NCBI GenBank assembly: GCA_913774715.1
Contig: CAJYHS010000099.1
Location: 1 to 64,000 of the forward strand
DNA: 64,000 bases
Origin: an uncultured Siphonobacter sp.
Lineage (GTDB): Bacteria; Bacteroidota; Bacteroidia; Cytophagales; Spirosomataceae
Direction of reading: 5' to 3'
How positions within the stretch are numbered: the stretch's first letter is position 1; the number at the start of each line of letters is the position of its first letter. Both the position numbers and the translations under genes were made by a program. This document shows, piece by piece, positions 26,509 to 35,977 of the stretch. The notes under the pieces were generated by a model. That model had not been told where the DNA came from. It made no database searches and saw only the letters and a program-made list of their open reading frames with translations.

Positions 26509-27489
26509 CTACCAGCTAAAGCGCTCTAAAAGGCCCTGACTCACACTGGTTACGTAATAACTATTACCCTTTCGTTCAACGGAAGCCGGGCCCCTTAAAT
26601 CACTTACTAGGGTAGTGCCCAGGGCATTGGCCAGGCGGCCCGAAGGTAAGGTCGGATTAAAAATACCGTCGGATACGAACTCTACCACGACAGGCTTATT
26701 GCCCTCTGAAAGGGTTAGATCCATAATCGTGGTATAGCCTGATTGGTAAACACTGACGACTCCCTGCGGAGTTACCTGGTAGATCACGGCTGAGCCTTTC
26801 GTGAAGGGACCGCCGGAAAGCGTGGAAACCAGAAAGTTAGTACCGTCAAAGACGATACCCGTGGGGACGGCTTCCTGGGCCGGAGTGACGTTAGGCAAAT
26901 GCGCTAGCAGCGTTAATTTACCCGTATTTTTTTCCCGTTTGATGACGGCATTCGTGCCCGCATCCACCAGGACAATGTTGCCACTAGCGTCGGATGTTAA
27001 GTTATAGGCATTGGAGTTCAGGGGAGTGACCAATTTCAGACTGTCAATGAAGGGACGCAAAGCCTGGCTTTTGAGATCACTAAGCTGTAAGGGCTGATTG
27101 GGATTGAGCTGGGAAGCCTTTACACTGTAGAGATTGCCCAGTGCTCCGTGTAAGAAATACAGGGAATCATTGGCAAAGAGTAAATGCGTAATGCCAATAA
27201 AAAAGGCCGGGCCGTCAGGCATGGAAGGCAGGCCCTGCACGACGGGTTTGACCTGATTGTTCTCGATGAGTGAAATCTGACTGTTGGATTGACCCGTACC
27301 GACTTCGGCGACAAAGAGTCTCTCCTGAGCATCAAATGCTATTCCGATGGGACCTTTCAATCCGCTAGCTATAATCTGCCTTTGCACGGAAGCGGGATCT
27401 GGCCCGGTGTGGTCGGTACAGCTAAGGGTAAAAACGGTGAGCGCGACCAAGGCCGTTAGGCCGAGAAGAATCGAACGTGGTTTCATCAT
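26509..27489 (-). CDS. ScyD/ScyE-family beta-propeller lipoprotein
   Basis: I start at the ATG at 27489 (MMKPRSILLGLTALVALTVF), which gives a lipoprotein signal ending FTLSC; the track start adds 19 unlikely residues. The 326-residue product matches the ScyD/ScyE family: GLKGPIGIAFDAQERLFVAE, then ISLIENNQVKPVVQGLPSM and PTGIVFDGTNFLVSTLSGGP, strand repeats of an NHL/SMP-30-like six-blade propeller. ScyD/ScyE were named from scytonemin clusters, but in Bacteroidota they occur widely with no known substrate. It is exported and likely surface- or periplasm-anchored. It stands alone. Confidence 0.85.
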   Translation of the reverse strand: MMKPRSILLGLTALVALTVFTLSCTDHTGPDPASVQRQIIASGLKGPIGIAFDAQERLFVAEVGTGQSNSQISLIENNQVKPVVQGLPSMPDGPAFFIGITHLLFANDSLYFLHGALGNLYSVKASQLNPNQPLQLSDLKSQALRPFIDSLKLVTPLNSNAYNLTSDASGNIVLVDAGTNAVIKREKNTGKLTLLAHLPNVTPAQEAVPTGIVFDGTNFLVSTLSGGPFTKGSAVIYQVTPQGVVSVYQSGYTTIMDLTLSEGNKPVVVEFVSDGIFNPTLPSGRLANALGTTLVSDLRGPASVERKGNSYYVTSVSQGLLERFSW

Positions 27490-28975
27490 GAATTGATTGG
27501 ATAAAAATGAGTAGCCCGGCCATCGGTGCGCTTTACTCGAGCTCACGTAAGCCTACGACTGGTTTGGATGAAAAAGTACGCGGGTAATTAAGAACTGCAA
27601 AGAATGGGCAAGCTTTGTGAAATGATCTAACCCTGGGTTAGCCAGAGGGCCTGACAGGTAAAAATCATTGAAACGAAATCAAGAAGTATACAATTGATGA
27701 GCACAGTCCTGCGCTAACTCGCTTGTTAAGGGGTAGATAAAGATTACGCTAATAATCTGAATTACAGATAAAATGTATGTGAAACGTCTCTTTTTGAAAG
27801 TGAAACAGGCTTCTAAAGCAGTAAGCAAAAAAAAACAAGGCTATGGGCTGCCCAAAACCGGATCATACCGACTTTCTATCCTGAAGGCCAGCAGATTCAA
27901 TCGAGTTATTTTTAAGGGTTTTATTGATCCTCAATGCCTGACCCAAAGGCCTTTATTCACCTACCATCAGCCTGATCAGGCTATCTTGTGCACCTACTGT
28001 AGATTCCCACACTAGGCCCGTGCTATGAAAAGCTAACGCCCACTAGAATACGCTATAGGCAAAGCCAATAGAACATAAGCTGATTTTTGACTAGTGCTTA
28101 GCTAGGAATAGCAAGCCCACCTGCCGGATTATGACTAACCGTAGCGTTTAGCTTGATTAAATTTGCTTGCTAGGCTCGAAGTGAACTATTCGTGTGGGTT
28201 TAAAAATTGCTATTGCTGGCATTGGCACTAACCCGGCTGTGTTCAGCCAGTACTCACTTTCCATTTGTTTTCTTTTAAAGTGGAGATAAATACGCTTTTA
28301 CTTGCTCGCTCTGGCTAGGTTTAGCGATACCTACTTAAGCGGTAAAGTCAAACCAAACGTGAGGCACGAGCAATACGTTTAATGCTCGTTTTAGAGTGAT
28401 AAAGCTTAGGTGTATTACTGCTTTAAATAAAATTAAGTAAAGGAGAGAAATCTTATTGGTATTTAGGCTGCTTAACTACGGGTTACTACTTATATAAATT
28501 AATTTTAAACTCATTTTGTAGACATTTGATAATTGTAGATGAGGGCTTAAGTTCTTGAATTATCTTGCTATTGAAGTCTTTTAATTCATCTAATTAAAGT
28601 CGATATCTTCTGTCTTACTGGTTTGCATTTTCTTGTTCAATAGTGAGACTAGTTCCTTCAAAAATCAATGAAAAGATCATACAATGATCAATTGAAATTA
28701 GCCCTTGTTGAGCAGACTATTTTTAAATGGATGATTGCTTAAAAATGCACTTTCTAAAGAATTACTTTCAAAACTATATAAAGTTACCTGTATTTAGCTA
28801 TCAAGCAGGTTACATCGCCGCTATTGATTTGATTTAATACTGCTATAAAAGTCGATTGTATCTTATTATCTAAACCGAATTCTAGCGCTGATTAACACTC
28901 CATCTGCCGTATGATTAACGGCGTATGGTTCTTCCGTGCTACGTACTTTTTAAATTCATTTAATTGCTCCAGACT
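27490..28975. other. Gene-poor stretch
   Basis: About 1.5 kb. The ORF at 27773-28015 (80 residues, very basic, no family) is not convincing. DNA from about 28400 onward is AT-rich and should include the promoter of the esterase gene, but no TAnnTTTG box is obvious. No repeats were seen. Confidence 0.5.
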
Positions 28976-31201
28976 ATGAAATCACAACTACTCATGGATT
29001 GCAAGAGAATCATTCGATTCTTTACCCTGTTTTTCTTATGCTGGGCCGCTAGAGGAGGGCTTTACGCCCAACAAGTGCTCTGGCCTACGAATGTGGGTGA
29101 TGGATCATCTTCCATGATCTTTCAAAGAGATGCCGCTAACAAGGCCTTGGTTCGCTTCACAGTCGCTTCCGCCAATAATGCGACCATTACCTCGTGTCAG
29201 GTACGCTATAAGAAATATGCACTTTCGGGCGCGCTGGAATCCAACTACGTTGATCCAAGGCCCGGATCATCCTCTTTAACTAATGGCTACCTCAATGGGG
29301 TTAGCATGAGTGGAATGAATGCTTCTTGCCAGGTAAGCTTTACCTTGGAGATTCAGCAGGGCATGTACCAAATGGAAGCCTTAATCAACGGAAGTCAGAC
29401 CTACCGTGACTTTGGCGTTGGGGAAGTCTTTGCCATTGCCGGGCAGTCGAATGCCGCCGGCTATGCCAAAGATAATAATGGGGAGGCGGAAGTAAGCACG
29501 CCCAAATTTGTTCATTACAACAATACCAAAACCCAGTTTGATAGCAATGATCCTGGATCGGCGGGGGTAGGACGAACCTATTATAAATATTACTGGGGAA
29601 AACTGGGTTCGCAGTTGGCAACGGCGTTGAATGTACCCGTGGCTTTTTATCAGGCCGCCTGGTCGGGTACGTCGGTACATACCTGGTATTTGAGCAGTTT
29701 AGGCACCCCAACGGCGTATCCTACTGGTTATCCCTATCAAAACTTAAAAGCGGTTCTTCAAACGACGAAAAATCAGGTGGGACTTCGGGGCGTGCTTTGG
29801 CATCAGGGGGAGACCTATGATACAGGAAATTACAATGATGAACTAAACGCTCTGATTCAACAATCTCGAAACGATGTGGGAGCAGATATTGCCTGGGTGA
29901 TCGCGCGAACGTCTTATATCAATGGCAATGCCCAGCCCGCCATTATCAACGCCCAGAATCGTTTGCTGACTGCCAATATTTACGGCAATAATTTTGTCAT
30001 TAGCGCAAAAGCCTTTGGCGATAATACGGCAACGGTTTATAATAAAACGAACATCTTTTCGGGCCCTGAAACCGATGGATTTACGGGTGCAAGCCGCTTG
30101 TCGGATCAAACTCATTTGAGCGTGCAGGGGCAAGGGCAAGTCGCTAATGCCTGGTTTACGGCTTTGACTCAAAGTTATGGCGGGCAAAACTTCTTTAGCT
30201 ACCCTACGGCTTTGCTTAATTCTCAGGCCACGACGGTCAGTGCCCCGTCCTGTAATAACCCGACGCCCTGCGATCTTTCGAGTGCGGTTTCCATCGGAAA
30301 TTGGAATGGCTATGCCGTGGAGCTTAGAGCCTTGGGAGCCTACCGAGTGCTGGTTACGGTAGTACCCGGAGGGCCCAATGGAGCCCTCAAATACTTTCCA
30401 CGGGGGAAAAACTACTGGAATAGCATCAATCGTAATGCGGGCACGGATGCCTATTACAATTGTATCAATGTCGGGGAAACGGGCTACGGAGGATTGGTAT
30501 TTCCTTCGGAAGTAACCCTGCCAGCTGGTTATGCCGAAGGCTTCGAGCAGGATGGAGCCCGCTATTTTTATCAGAGCAATCAACCCATTGATATCTGCCA
30601 ATTAGATCAACCCCAAACCATTGGCAGTTGGAGTGGCTACAGCGTTCAGCTTCGCAAGTTTGATACCTATAAAGTGCTCGTAACGGTAGTGGCCGGAGGA
30701 CCCAATGGAGCCCTCAAATACTTTGCTCGGGGGAAAAACTACTGGAATAGCATCAATCGTAATGCGGGTACGGATGATTATTACAATTGCATCAACGTGG
30801 GAGAAACCGGCTACGGAGGGTTAGTGCTTCCCCTGGATGTGAATTATACGCCCTCGGGTTATTTAAAAGGCACTGAAAGCGACGGCGCGATCTATTACTA
30901 CCAGCCTAGTGGAGGACGCTTAGCCGCCACTCAGGGCGAAGGGGTAGCCCTAAAGCTGATGGCGATAGCTCCTAATCCTTCCACGGGTACATTCACAGTT
31001 CAGGTAAATGTGATTCAAGATCAACCTGCTGAGCTAGTGGTTAGAAGCATGCAGGGAGTCGTATGGTTTAGAAAAACATTGACGGAAAAAGGGACTCAGA
31101 CGCATCAAATTAATCTGGGTTCTTCGGCGAAAGGGACGGCATTAGTTTCTTTAGAAACAAAGGAAGGCATGATAACCCACCGGGTTATTCTTTTGCCTTA
31201 A
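28976..31201 (+). CDS. T9SS-secreted sialate O-acetylesterase-like (SGNH) protein with duplicated module
   Basis: I use the ATG at 28976 (MKSQLLMDCKRIIRF), 4 codons inside the TTG of the track; the product has 741 residues with a signal peptide ending near YAQQ. The catalytic domain has SGNH blocks: GEVFAIAGQSNAAGYA (Ser), LWHQGETYD and DQTHLSVQG (Asp/His), as in the SASA/DUF303 esterases that deacetylate sialic acid or plant polysaccharides. Two repeats of 109 residues follow (GNWNGYAVELRALGAYRVLV and GSWSGYSVQLRKFDTYKVLV), probably carbohydrate-binding. A type A T9SS sorting domain (IAPNPSTGTFTV ... HRVILLP) closes the protein. It lies between the two paralogous kinases. Confidence 0.88.
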   Translation: MKSQLLMDCKRIIRFFTLFFLCWAARGGLYAQQVLWPTNVGDGSSSMIFQRDAANKALVRFTVASANNATITSCQVRYKKYALSGALESNYVDPRPGSSSLTNGYLNGVSMSGMNASCQVSFTLEIQQGMYQMEALINGSQTYRDFGVGEVFAIAGQSNAAGYAKDNNGEAEVSTPKFVHYNNTKTQFDSNDPGSAGVGRTYYKYYWGKLGSQLATALNVPVAFYQAAWSGTSVHTWYLSSLGTPTAYPTGYPYQNLKAVLQTTKNQVGLRGVLWHQGETYDTGNYNDELNALIQQSRNDVGADIAWVIARTSYINGNAQPAIINAQNRLLTANIYGNNFVISAKAFGDNTATVYNKTNIFSGPETDGFTGASRLSDQTHLSVQGQGQVANAWFTALTQSYGGQNFFSYPTALLNSQATTVSAPSCNNPTPCDLSSAVSIGNWNGYAVELRALGAYRVLVTVVPGGPNGALKYFPRGKNYWNSINRNAGTDAYYNCINVGETGYGGLVFPSEVTLPAGYAEGFEQDGARYFYQSNQPIDICQLDQPQTIGSWSGYSVQLRKFDTYKVLVTVVAGGPNGALKYFARGKNYWNSINRNAGTDDYYNCINVGETGYGGLVLPLDVNYTPSGYLKGTESDGAIYYYQPSGGRLAATQGEGVALKLMAIAPNPSTGTFTVQVNVIQDQPAELVVRSMQGVVWFRKTLTEKGTQTHQINLGSSAKGTALVSLETKEGMITHRVILLP
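30374..30448 (+). repeat. Near-identical repeat unit, copy A
   Basis: The segment starting CCCAATGGAGCCCTCAAATA is nearly base-for-base the same as 30701-30775, offset 327 bp (109 codons). Synonymous sites match too, which indicates a recent duplication or gene conversion inside the esterase gene. Confidence 0.85.
30701..30775 (+). repeat. Near-identical repeat unit, copy B
   Basis: Second copy of the 75-bp core encoding PNGALKYF[AP]RGKNYWNSIN and the following residues. It differs from copy A at only a few bases. Confidence 0.85.
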
Positions 31202-32807
31202 ATAAGATCTTTAATGAGTCTTATGCTTTCAAGTAATTATCGACGCTATAAGGAAATAGTAGGTACTCCATAGCGGGATAGAAAGAAGCCTACGAAGGGA
31301 GAGATTGTACATGGTATTGAAAAGCAGTAGTTCAAAAGGATTGCTTTCAGATCATGTACAATCAACTCAACCCATTCTTGTAGGAGCATTTTCTAAAGTG
31401 TGGGAGGGGAATAGCTTTTATCTTGCCGCCAGTGAACTAGGCCTAGTTTCGCTAGAAGCAACCCTTTGTACACCCATCATTTTTCTGTTTTTAAAGCAGT
31501 CTCTTGTAAAGAGTTTTGCGCGGCTTATTCGCGCACTAGCTCTCACCATTCCCAAAAGGTACCCTGCCTACCTTTTACGCGTAGCTGAAGGGGATTCACC
31601 GGCTACCTAGTCTTTATAGTTTGATTGGATTTTGCTCTCCATTAGCAAATGATTAGAATGCCCCGCTGCATCATTCATGCGCATTTATCGGCCCGAATTA
31701 ATCCAGTTTCATATTAACAAGCCTTCCAAGGCGGTAGGTTTAAACTACCTTTAATTCCAGCCGCCCAAAGGCTGCTACTAATACTGATCAACAGATACGC
31801 TCAAAGGGGCATGAGGTTTTAAATTCTTTAAAAGAGCTAGCATAAAAAGAGCCTAAGGCTGGTAAGGACTATCTTTTCGGTGGCCGTCCCAGCAACTCTT
31901 TTCTTTGACTTGCCAGGAAAATCCAGTTCACTTCGCCGTTGAAAACAAACACCCCAACGCACTCTTTTCAAGGGGACTTGCCCTGAGAAGGTACTCGCTA
32001 AAAAAGTAGAAATACTTTTTCTGTGCTAGAGAATTCATTGCAATGACAAGCAGGCTGGTACTTGCCTAACCCGTGCCCTAGTTTTTTACCTTGCCTAAGG
32101 GATTAACTTAAAATATTTTAGAGAGAAATAGTCTCATTTTTGCCTATAAAATACTTATACACTTGTTTTAAGTTAGGGTGATACGTAAGTAAAAATATTG
32201 TTAAAAACCTTGGCTTTTTAGAGGCCAGGGCTCTCACTTGACTAACTTCACCCGTTTCTTTTTCTTTATTCTGCTCTTAGTTTAGACCACGGATTATCCG
32301 CTTCATAGCCTACCTAGGCATTAGCTAAGTTAACTAGAGAAAGTAGGCGTAGACGGCTATACTTAGTTTACAAAGGGCGGGGGCTAGGGACTTGTACCCG
32401 CTTAAGAGCTTTAAAACTAGTAATGTAGGTGAGTATAATTATAATCATCTAATGGTTAGGTGATTATGCGAGATAAGATAAAAATTTGTTGGATTTTATT
32501 TAAGTAAAAAAAGATAGTAACTTAATGTAGTTAATCTCTTTTAAAGGCATCTACAGACTAAAATCGGTTTACAGGAAGCCGCCAGAAGAGTAGCGTACCT
32601 ACAAGCGTGAAAAGAGAAAACAAAAGGCAGGTAAGTATTCGTAAATACAGTAGTTTAAAAACCAACACTAAACGATAGTAAATACTACTAACGATGGTAA
32701 TCGGATTTATTTAGGCCTTATTCATTACTACTTAAATTTAGGGGACTTAGCATAGTTTTTTTAATTTCTTGTTTTAACTGTCCGTTTGCATAGACCGCCA
32801 CACTCGT
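31202..32807. other. Gene-poor stretch before hybrid kinase 2
   Basis: About 1.6 kb. The 101-residue ORF at 31305-31610 has no family features. An 11-bp perfect inverted repeat (GATTGTACATG at 31303-31313, CATGTACAATC at 31353-31363) spans 39 nt and lies at its start. The remaining DNA shows nothing clear. Confidence 0.5.
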
Positions 32808-35800
32808 ATGCACCATTTAAAGCAAAAGCTTTTTACATTATTAGAAAGCGATGATCATTTTTTTTCCTTTTTCCAAGAGTCGGGATTGTGGATTTGGGAT
32901 GTTTTACACCCTGATCATCACTGGATGAGCCCTAATTTTTGGAAAAAGCTGGGCTATGAACTCAACGACACTCCGGACCTGCTTCAAGGCTGGCAACAGC
33001 TAATCCACCCCGATGATATTGCGTTTCTTACTGAGCAACTTCAAACGTATTTGACCGACCCAGAGGCCGTTTTTGACGTGCATGTAAGGTATTTGCATAG
33101 GCTAGGATCCATCGTCTGGTTTCGTTGCCGGGCTATAGCTATGCGTGATGAGCAAGGAAAGGCTACTTTATTAGCAATTAGTCATTTGGATGTTACTCAG
33201 GAGAAAGAAGCCGAGTTAAAAGCTCTACAACAATCATTACTCTATGAATACATTTTAAGCAGTCAGATCCTGTACGTAGCTAAAATGGATTTAAGGGGTC
33301 AGTATACGTTTGTAAGCCAAACCTACGCCGAGTCTTTAGAGGAGACCGGAGAGGTTCTACTTGGAAAACGGGCTATAGACTTAGTCATAGCCGAGGATGT
33401 AGCGCTTTGCCAGCAAACCCTGCAGGCTTGCCTTGATCATCCTTTGGTTTCCTATACCATCCAGGTTCGAAAACGAGCAGAGGGTAAATCCATTCAGACC
33501 TACGAGTGGAATTTGACGGGTCTGGAAGATAGTTCCGGTCAGGTGAGCGAAATTTTATGCCTGGAACGTGATGTCACGCAAAGCATAAAGACTCAAACTA
33601 ATTTATCGGTTTTGCTTTCCAGCATGAGTGATATTCTTTCCATGACTACGCCCGAGGGAATGATCACGTATTTATCACCCGCTTGGACGAAAATCCTGGG
33701 CTACTCGGTAGAAGAGTGTCTGGGAAAAACGATCGGAGATTTCTTGCACCCTGAGGATATGCCCCGGGCTTTTGAAACGGTTGAATTGGCTATGAATCAG
33801 CAAAAGGCCTGTTTTGAACATCGAATCAAACATGCTCAAGGCCATTATATCTGGATGGAAACCAAGGCTACTATTCCTAACGGCAATGAAGAAATTGTTT
33901 GGACGAGCCACGATATTCACCAGCGAAAAAAGGCCGAAGAGGAACTTTTAAAAACCAAGGCATTACTCGAAGAAACGAGTCGGTTAGCCAAAGTGGGAGC
34001 CTGGGAGATGATGATGGATAGTGACCAATTATACTGGTCAGAGGTAACTAAGGAAATTCACGAACTGCCCGCCGATTACATTCCTGAGCTTTCCCAAGGG
34101 ATTAACTTTTATGCTTCTCAAGAAGCCCGCGACCGCATTCAGGCGGTGGTAGAAAAAGCAATGATTGAGGGAACCTCCTGGGATTTAGAAGAGCAGATTC
34201 AAACCGCTAAAGGAAATCTTCGCTGGGTACGTACCATTGGGCAAGTAGAAATGGTAGACGGTAAGGCCGTACGCATGTTTGGTACGTTTCAGGATATCGA
34301 CGATCGGAAAAAAGCGGAACAGGAAACTCAGAAAGCCCGTCACCAGGCCGAAGCTGCCAGTAAGGCTAAGTCGGAGTTCATGGCCAATATGAGTCATGAA
34401 ATTCGAACGCCCTTGAACGGGGTCATTGGTTTTACCGAACTGCTTTTGAAGACGCCCCTGGATGAAAATCAGCGTCTTTATCAGAAAACCGTGTACGATT
34501 CGGCTAATTCACTGCTGAATATTCTCAATGATATTCTTGAGTTTTCTAAAATAGAAGCGGGTAAACTCTCGCTCGTGGCTGAAAAAACGGAACTTGAATT
34601 ACTCGGTCAACAGACGCTGGATCTTATTACGACTCAGGCTCAGAACAAGGGTCTGGAAGTACTCTTTTATAAAGAAAGCCAGGTGCCCCACTGGATTTGG
34701 GTGGATGAGCTGCGGCTGCGGCAAGTACTGGCTAATTTACTCAGTAATGCCGTTAAGTTTACTTTGCAGGGAGAAATAGAGTTGAAAATTAAAGTCCTTG
34801 AAAAAGGACATGGGGAGAGTCTGCTGCGCTTTTCCGTATGCGATACGGGAATTGGCATTGAAACGGAAAATCAGCGTAAAATTTTTGAAGCCTTCACCCA
34901 GGAAGATCTTTCGACGACCAAAAAGTTTGGAGGTACGGGTTTGGGTTTGACCATTTCCAATCGTTTGCTGGGCTTAATGGGAAGCCAGCTTTCGCTCAGT
35001 AGCGAAATAGGAAAGGGAAGCTGCTTTAGCTTTGATTTACGCTTGCCTACGGCTAGCGAGCCGCCTGAAGAGGCAAAAGACTGGCCGTATCTAGACCGGA
35101 TTAAATCCCTGCTCATTGTGGATGATAATGCTTCTCATCGGCGGGTTTTAGAGCAGATGCTTCTAGAGCAGGAAATTAGCTGTCGGCTGGCAAAAAATGG
35201 ATTAGAGGCCCTGGAACTCTTGAGTAGTGAATCTTTTGATGCGGTAGTGATGGACTATCAAATGCCCTATCTCAATGGATTGGAAACGCTTGAAAAAATG
35301 AGCGCTTTTACTTCAGTGCCGCCGGTGCTGTTGATGGTTACGATTTCGCAAGGCTTAGAGCTGGAAAAAAGCGGAAAACCTCTTTTAATGAAGCCTCTGA
35401 AGCGAAAGCAGCTTTTTACTTCCCTTTCCAATCTCTTTGAACCAGAGCAGCAGGCGATCACTCCGCAAGTAGCGGCAGTGGATGTGCCGCCCCAGAATTC
35501 AAACGGAAAAGAAGCAACGGCTTCCATTCTCATTGTGGAAGACAATGCCGTCAACCGCTTGCTTGCTAAAAAGCTCATTGGGTCGCTCAGGCCGGATCTT
35601 AGCGTACACGAAGCCCACGACGGCAAACAGGGCGTGCAGGCCTTTGTCGAGCATCAGCCCGATCTGATTCTCATGGATATTCAAATGCCGGAAATGAACG
35701 GCTATGAAGCCACGCAGGAAATTCGCAAGCTAGAGTCGGGCCATACGCCCATTTTGGCCCTTACGGCGAGTATTTTACCCGGTGAAAAAGAAAACTGCAT

Positions 35801-35897
35801 GGCCGCTGGTATGGATGACTATTTAACCAAGCCCATTGCCCGTACCGTACTCGAGCAGGCTCTGGTAAAATGGTTACCCGTGCATCTCCCTTTGTAA
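32808..35897 (+). CDS. Multi-PAS hybrid sensor histidine kinase/response regulator (copy 2)
   Basis: 1029 residues, collinear with the kinase at 22573 over its full length. N terminus MHHLKQKLFTLLESDDHFFS; four PAS/PAC modules; HisKA ([20 protein letters not shown], His about 529); HATPase ([21 protein letters not shown]); receiver 1 (AVVMDYQMP, Asp about 815); receiver 2 (LILMDIQMP, Asp about 956). Both receivers keep their acidic pocket and Lys (MKPLKRK; LTKPIAR). It is soluble, and the signal is unknown. It converges on metX with an 80-bp gap. The two copies probably arose by duplication and have diverged mainly in the sensor modules and the spacer between receivers. Confidence 0.93.
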   Translation: MHHLKQKLFTLLESDDHFFSFFQESGLWIWDVLHPDHHWMSPNFWKKLGYELNDTPDLLQGWQQLIHPDDIAFLTEQLQTYLTDPEAVFDVHVRYLHRLGSIVWFRCRAIAMRDEQGKATLLAISHLDVTQEKEAELKALQQSLLYEYILSSQILYVAKMDLRGQYTFVSQTYAESLEETGEVLLGKRAIDLVIAEDVALCQQTLQACLDHPLVSYTIQVRKRAEGKSIQTYEWNLTGLEDSSGQVSEILCLERDVTQSIKTQTNLSVLLSSMSDILSMTTPEGMITYLSPAWTKILGYSVEECLGKTIGDFLHPEDMPRAFETVELAMNQQKACFEHRIKHAQGHYIWMETKATIPNGNEEIVWTSHDIHQRKKAEEELLKTKALLEETSRLAKVGAWEMMMDSDQLYWSEVTKEIHELPADYIPELSQGINFYASQEARDRIQAVVEKAMIEGTSWDLEEQIQTAKGNLRWVRTIGQVEMVDGKAVRMFGTFQDIDDRKKAEQETQKARHQAEAASKAKSEFMANMSHEIRTPLNGVIGFTELLLKTPLDENQRLYQKTVYDSANSLLNILNDILEFSKIEAGKLSLVAEKTELELLGQQTLDLITTQAQNKGLEVLFYKESQVPHWIWVDELRLRQVLANLLSNAVKFTLQGEIELKIKVLEKGHGESLLRFSVCDTGIGIETENQRKIFEAFTQEDLSTTKKFGGTGLGLTISNRLLGLMGSQLSLSSEIGKGSCFSFDLRLPTASEPPEEAKDWPYLDRIKSLLIVDDNASHRRVLEQMLLEQEISCRLAKNGLEALELLSSESFDAVVMDYQMPYLNGLETLEKMSAFTSVPPVLLMVTISQGLELEKSGKPLLMKPLKRKQLFTSLSNLFEPEQQAITPQVAAVDVPPQNSNGKEATASILIVEDNAVNRLLAKKLIGSLRPDLSVHEAHDGKQGVQAFVEHQPDLILMDIQMPEMNGYEATQEIRKLESGHTPILALTASILPGEKENCMAAGMDDYLTKPIARTVLEQALVKWLPVHLPL

Positions 35898-35977
35898 ATA
35901 GAGCAGTACGCCACCAATTGAAGGGTAGCCTTGGCGTCTTAGTAAATGCAAATCAAGGTTACTAAAGGCAAACCAAC

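Noticed and set aside
27773-28015. 80-residue very basic ORF
   Set aside because: No family match and composition unlike real proteins around it.
31305-31610. 101-residue ORF
   Set aside because: No family features; it overlaps an inverted repeat and lies in non-coding-like DNA.
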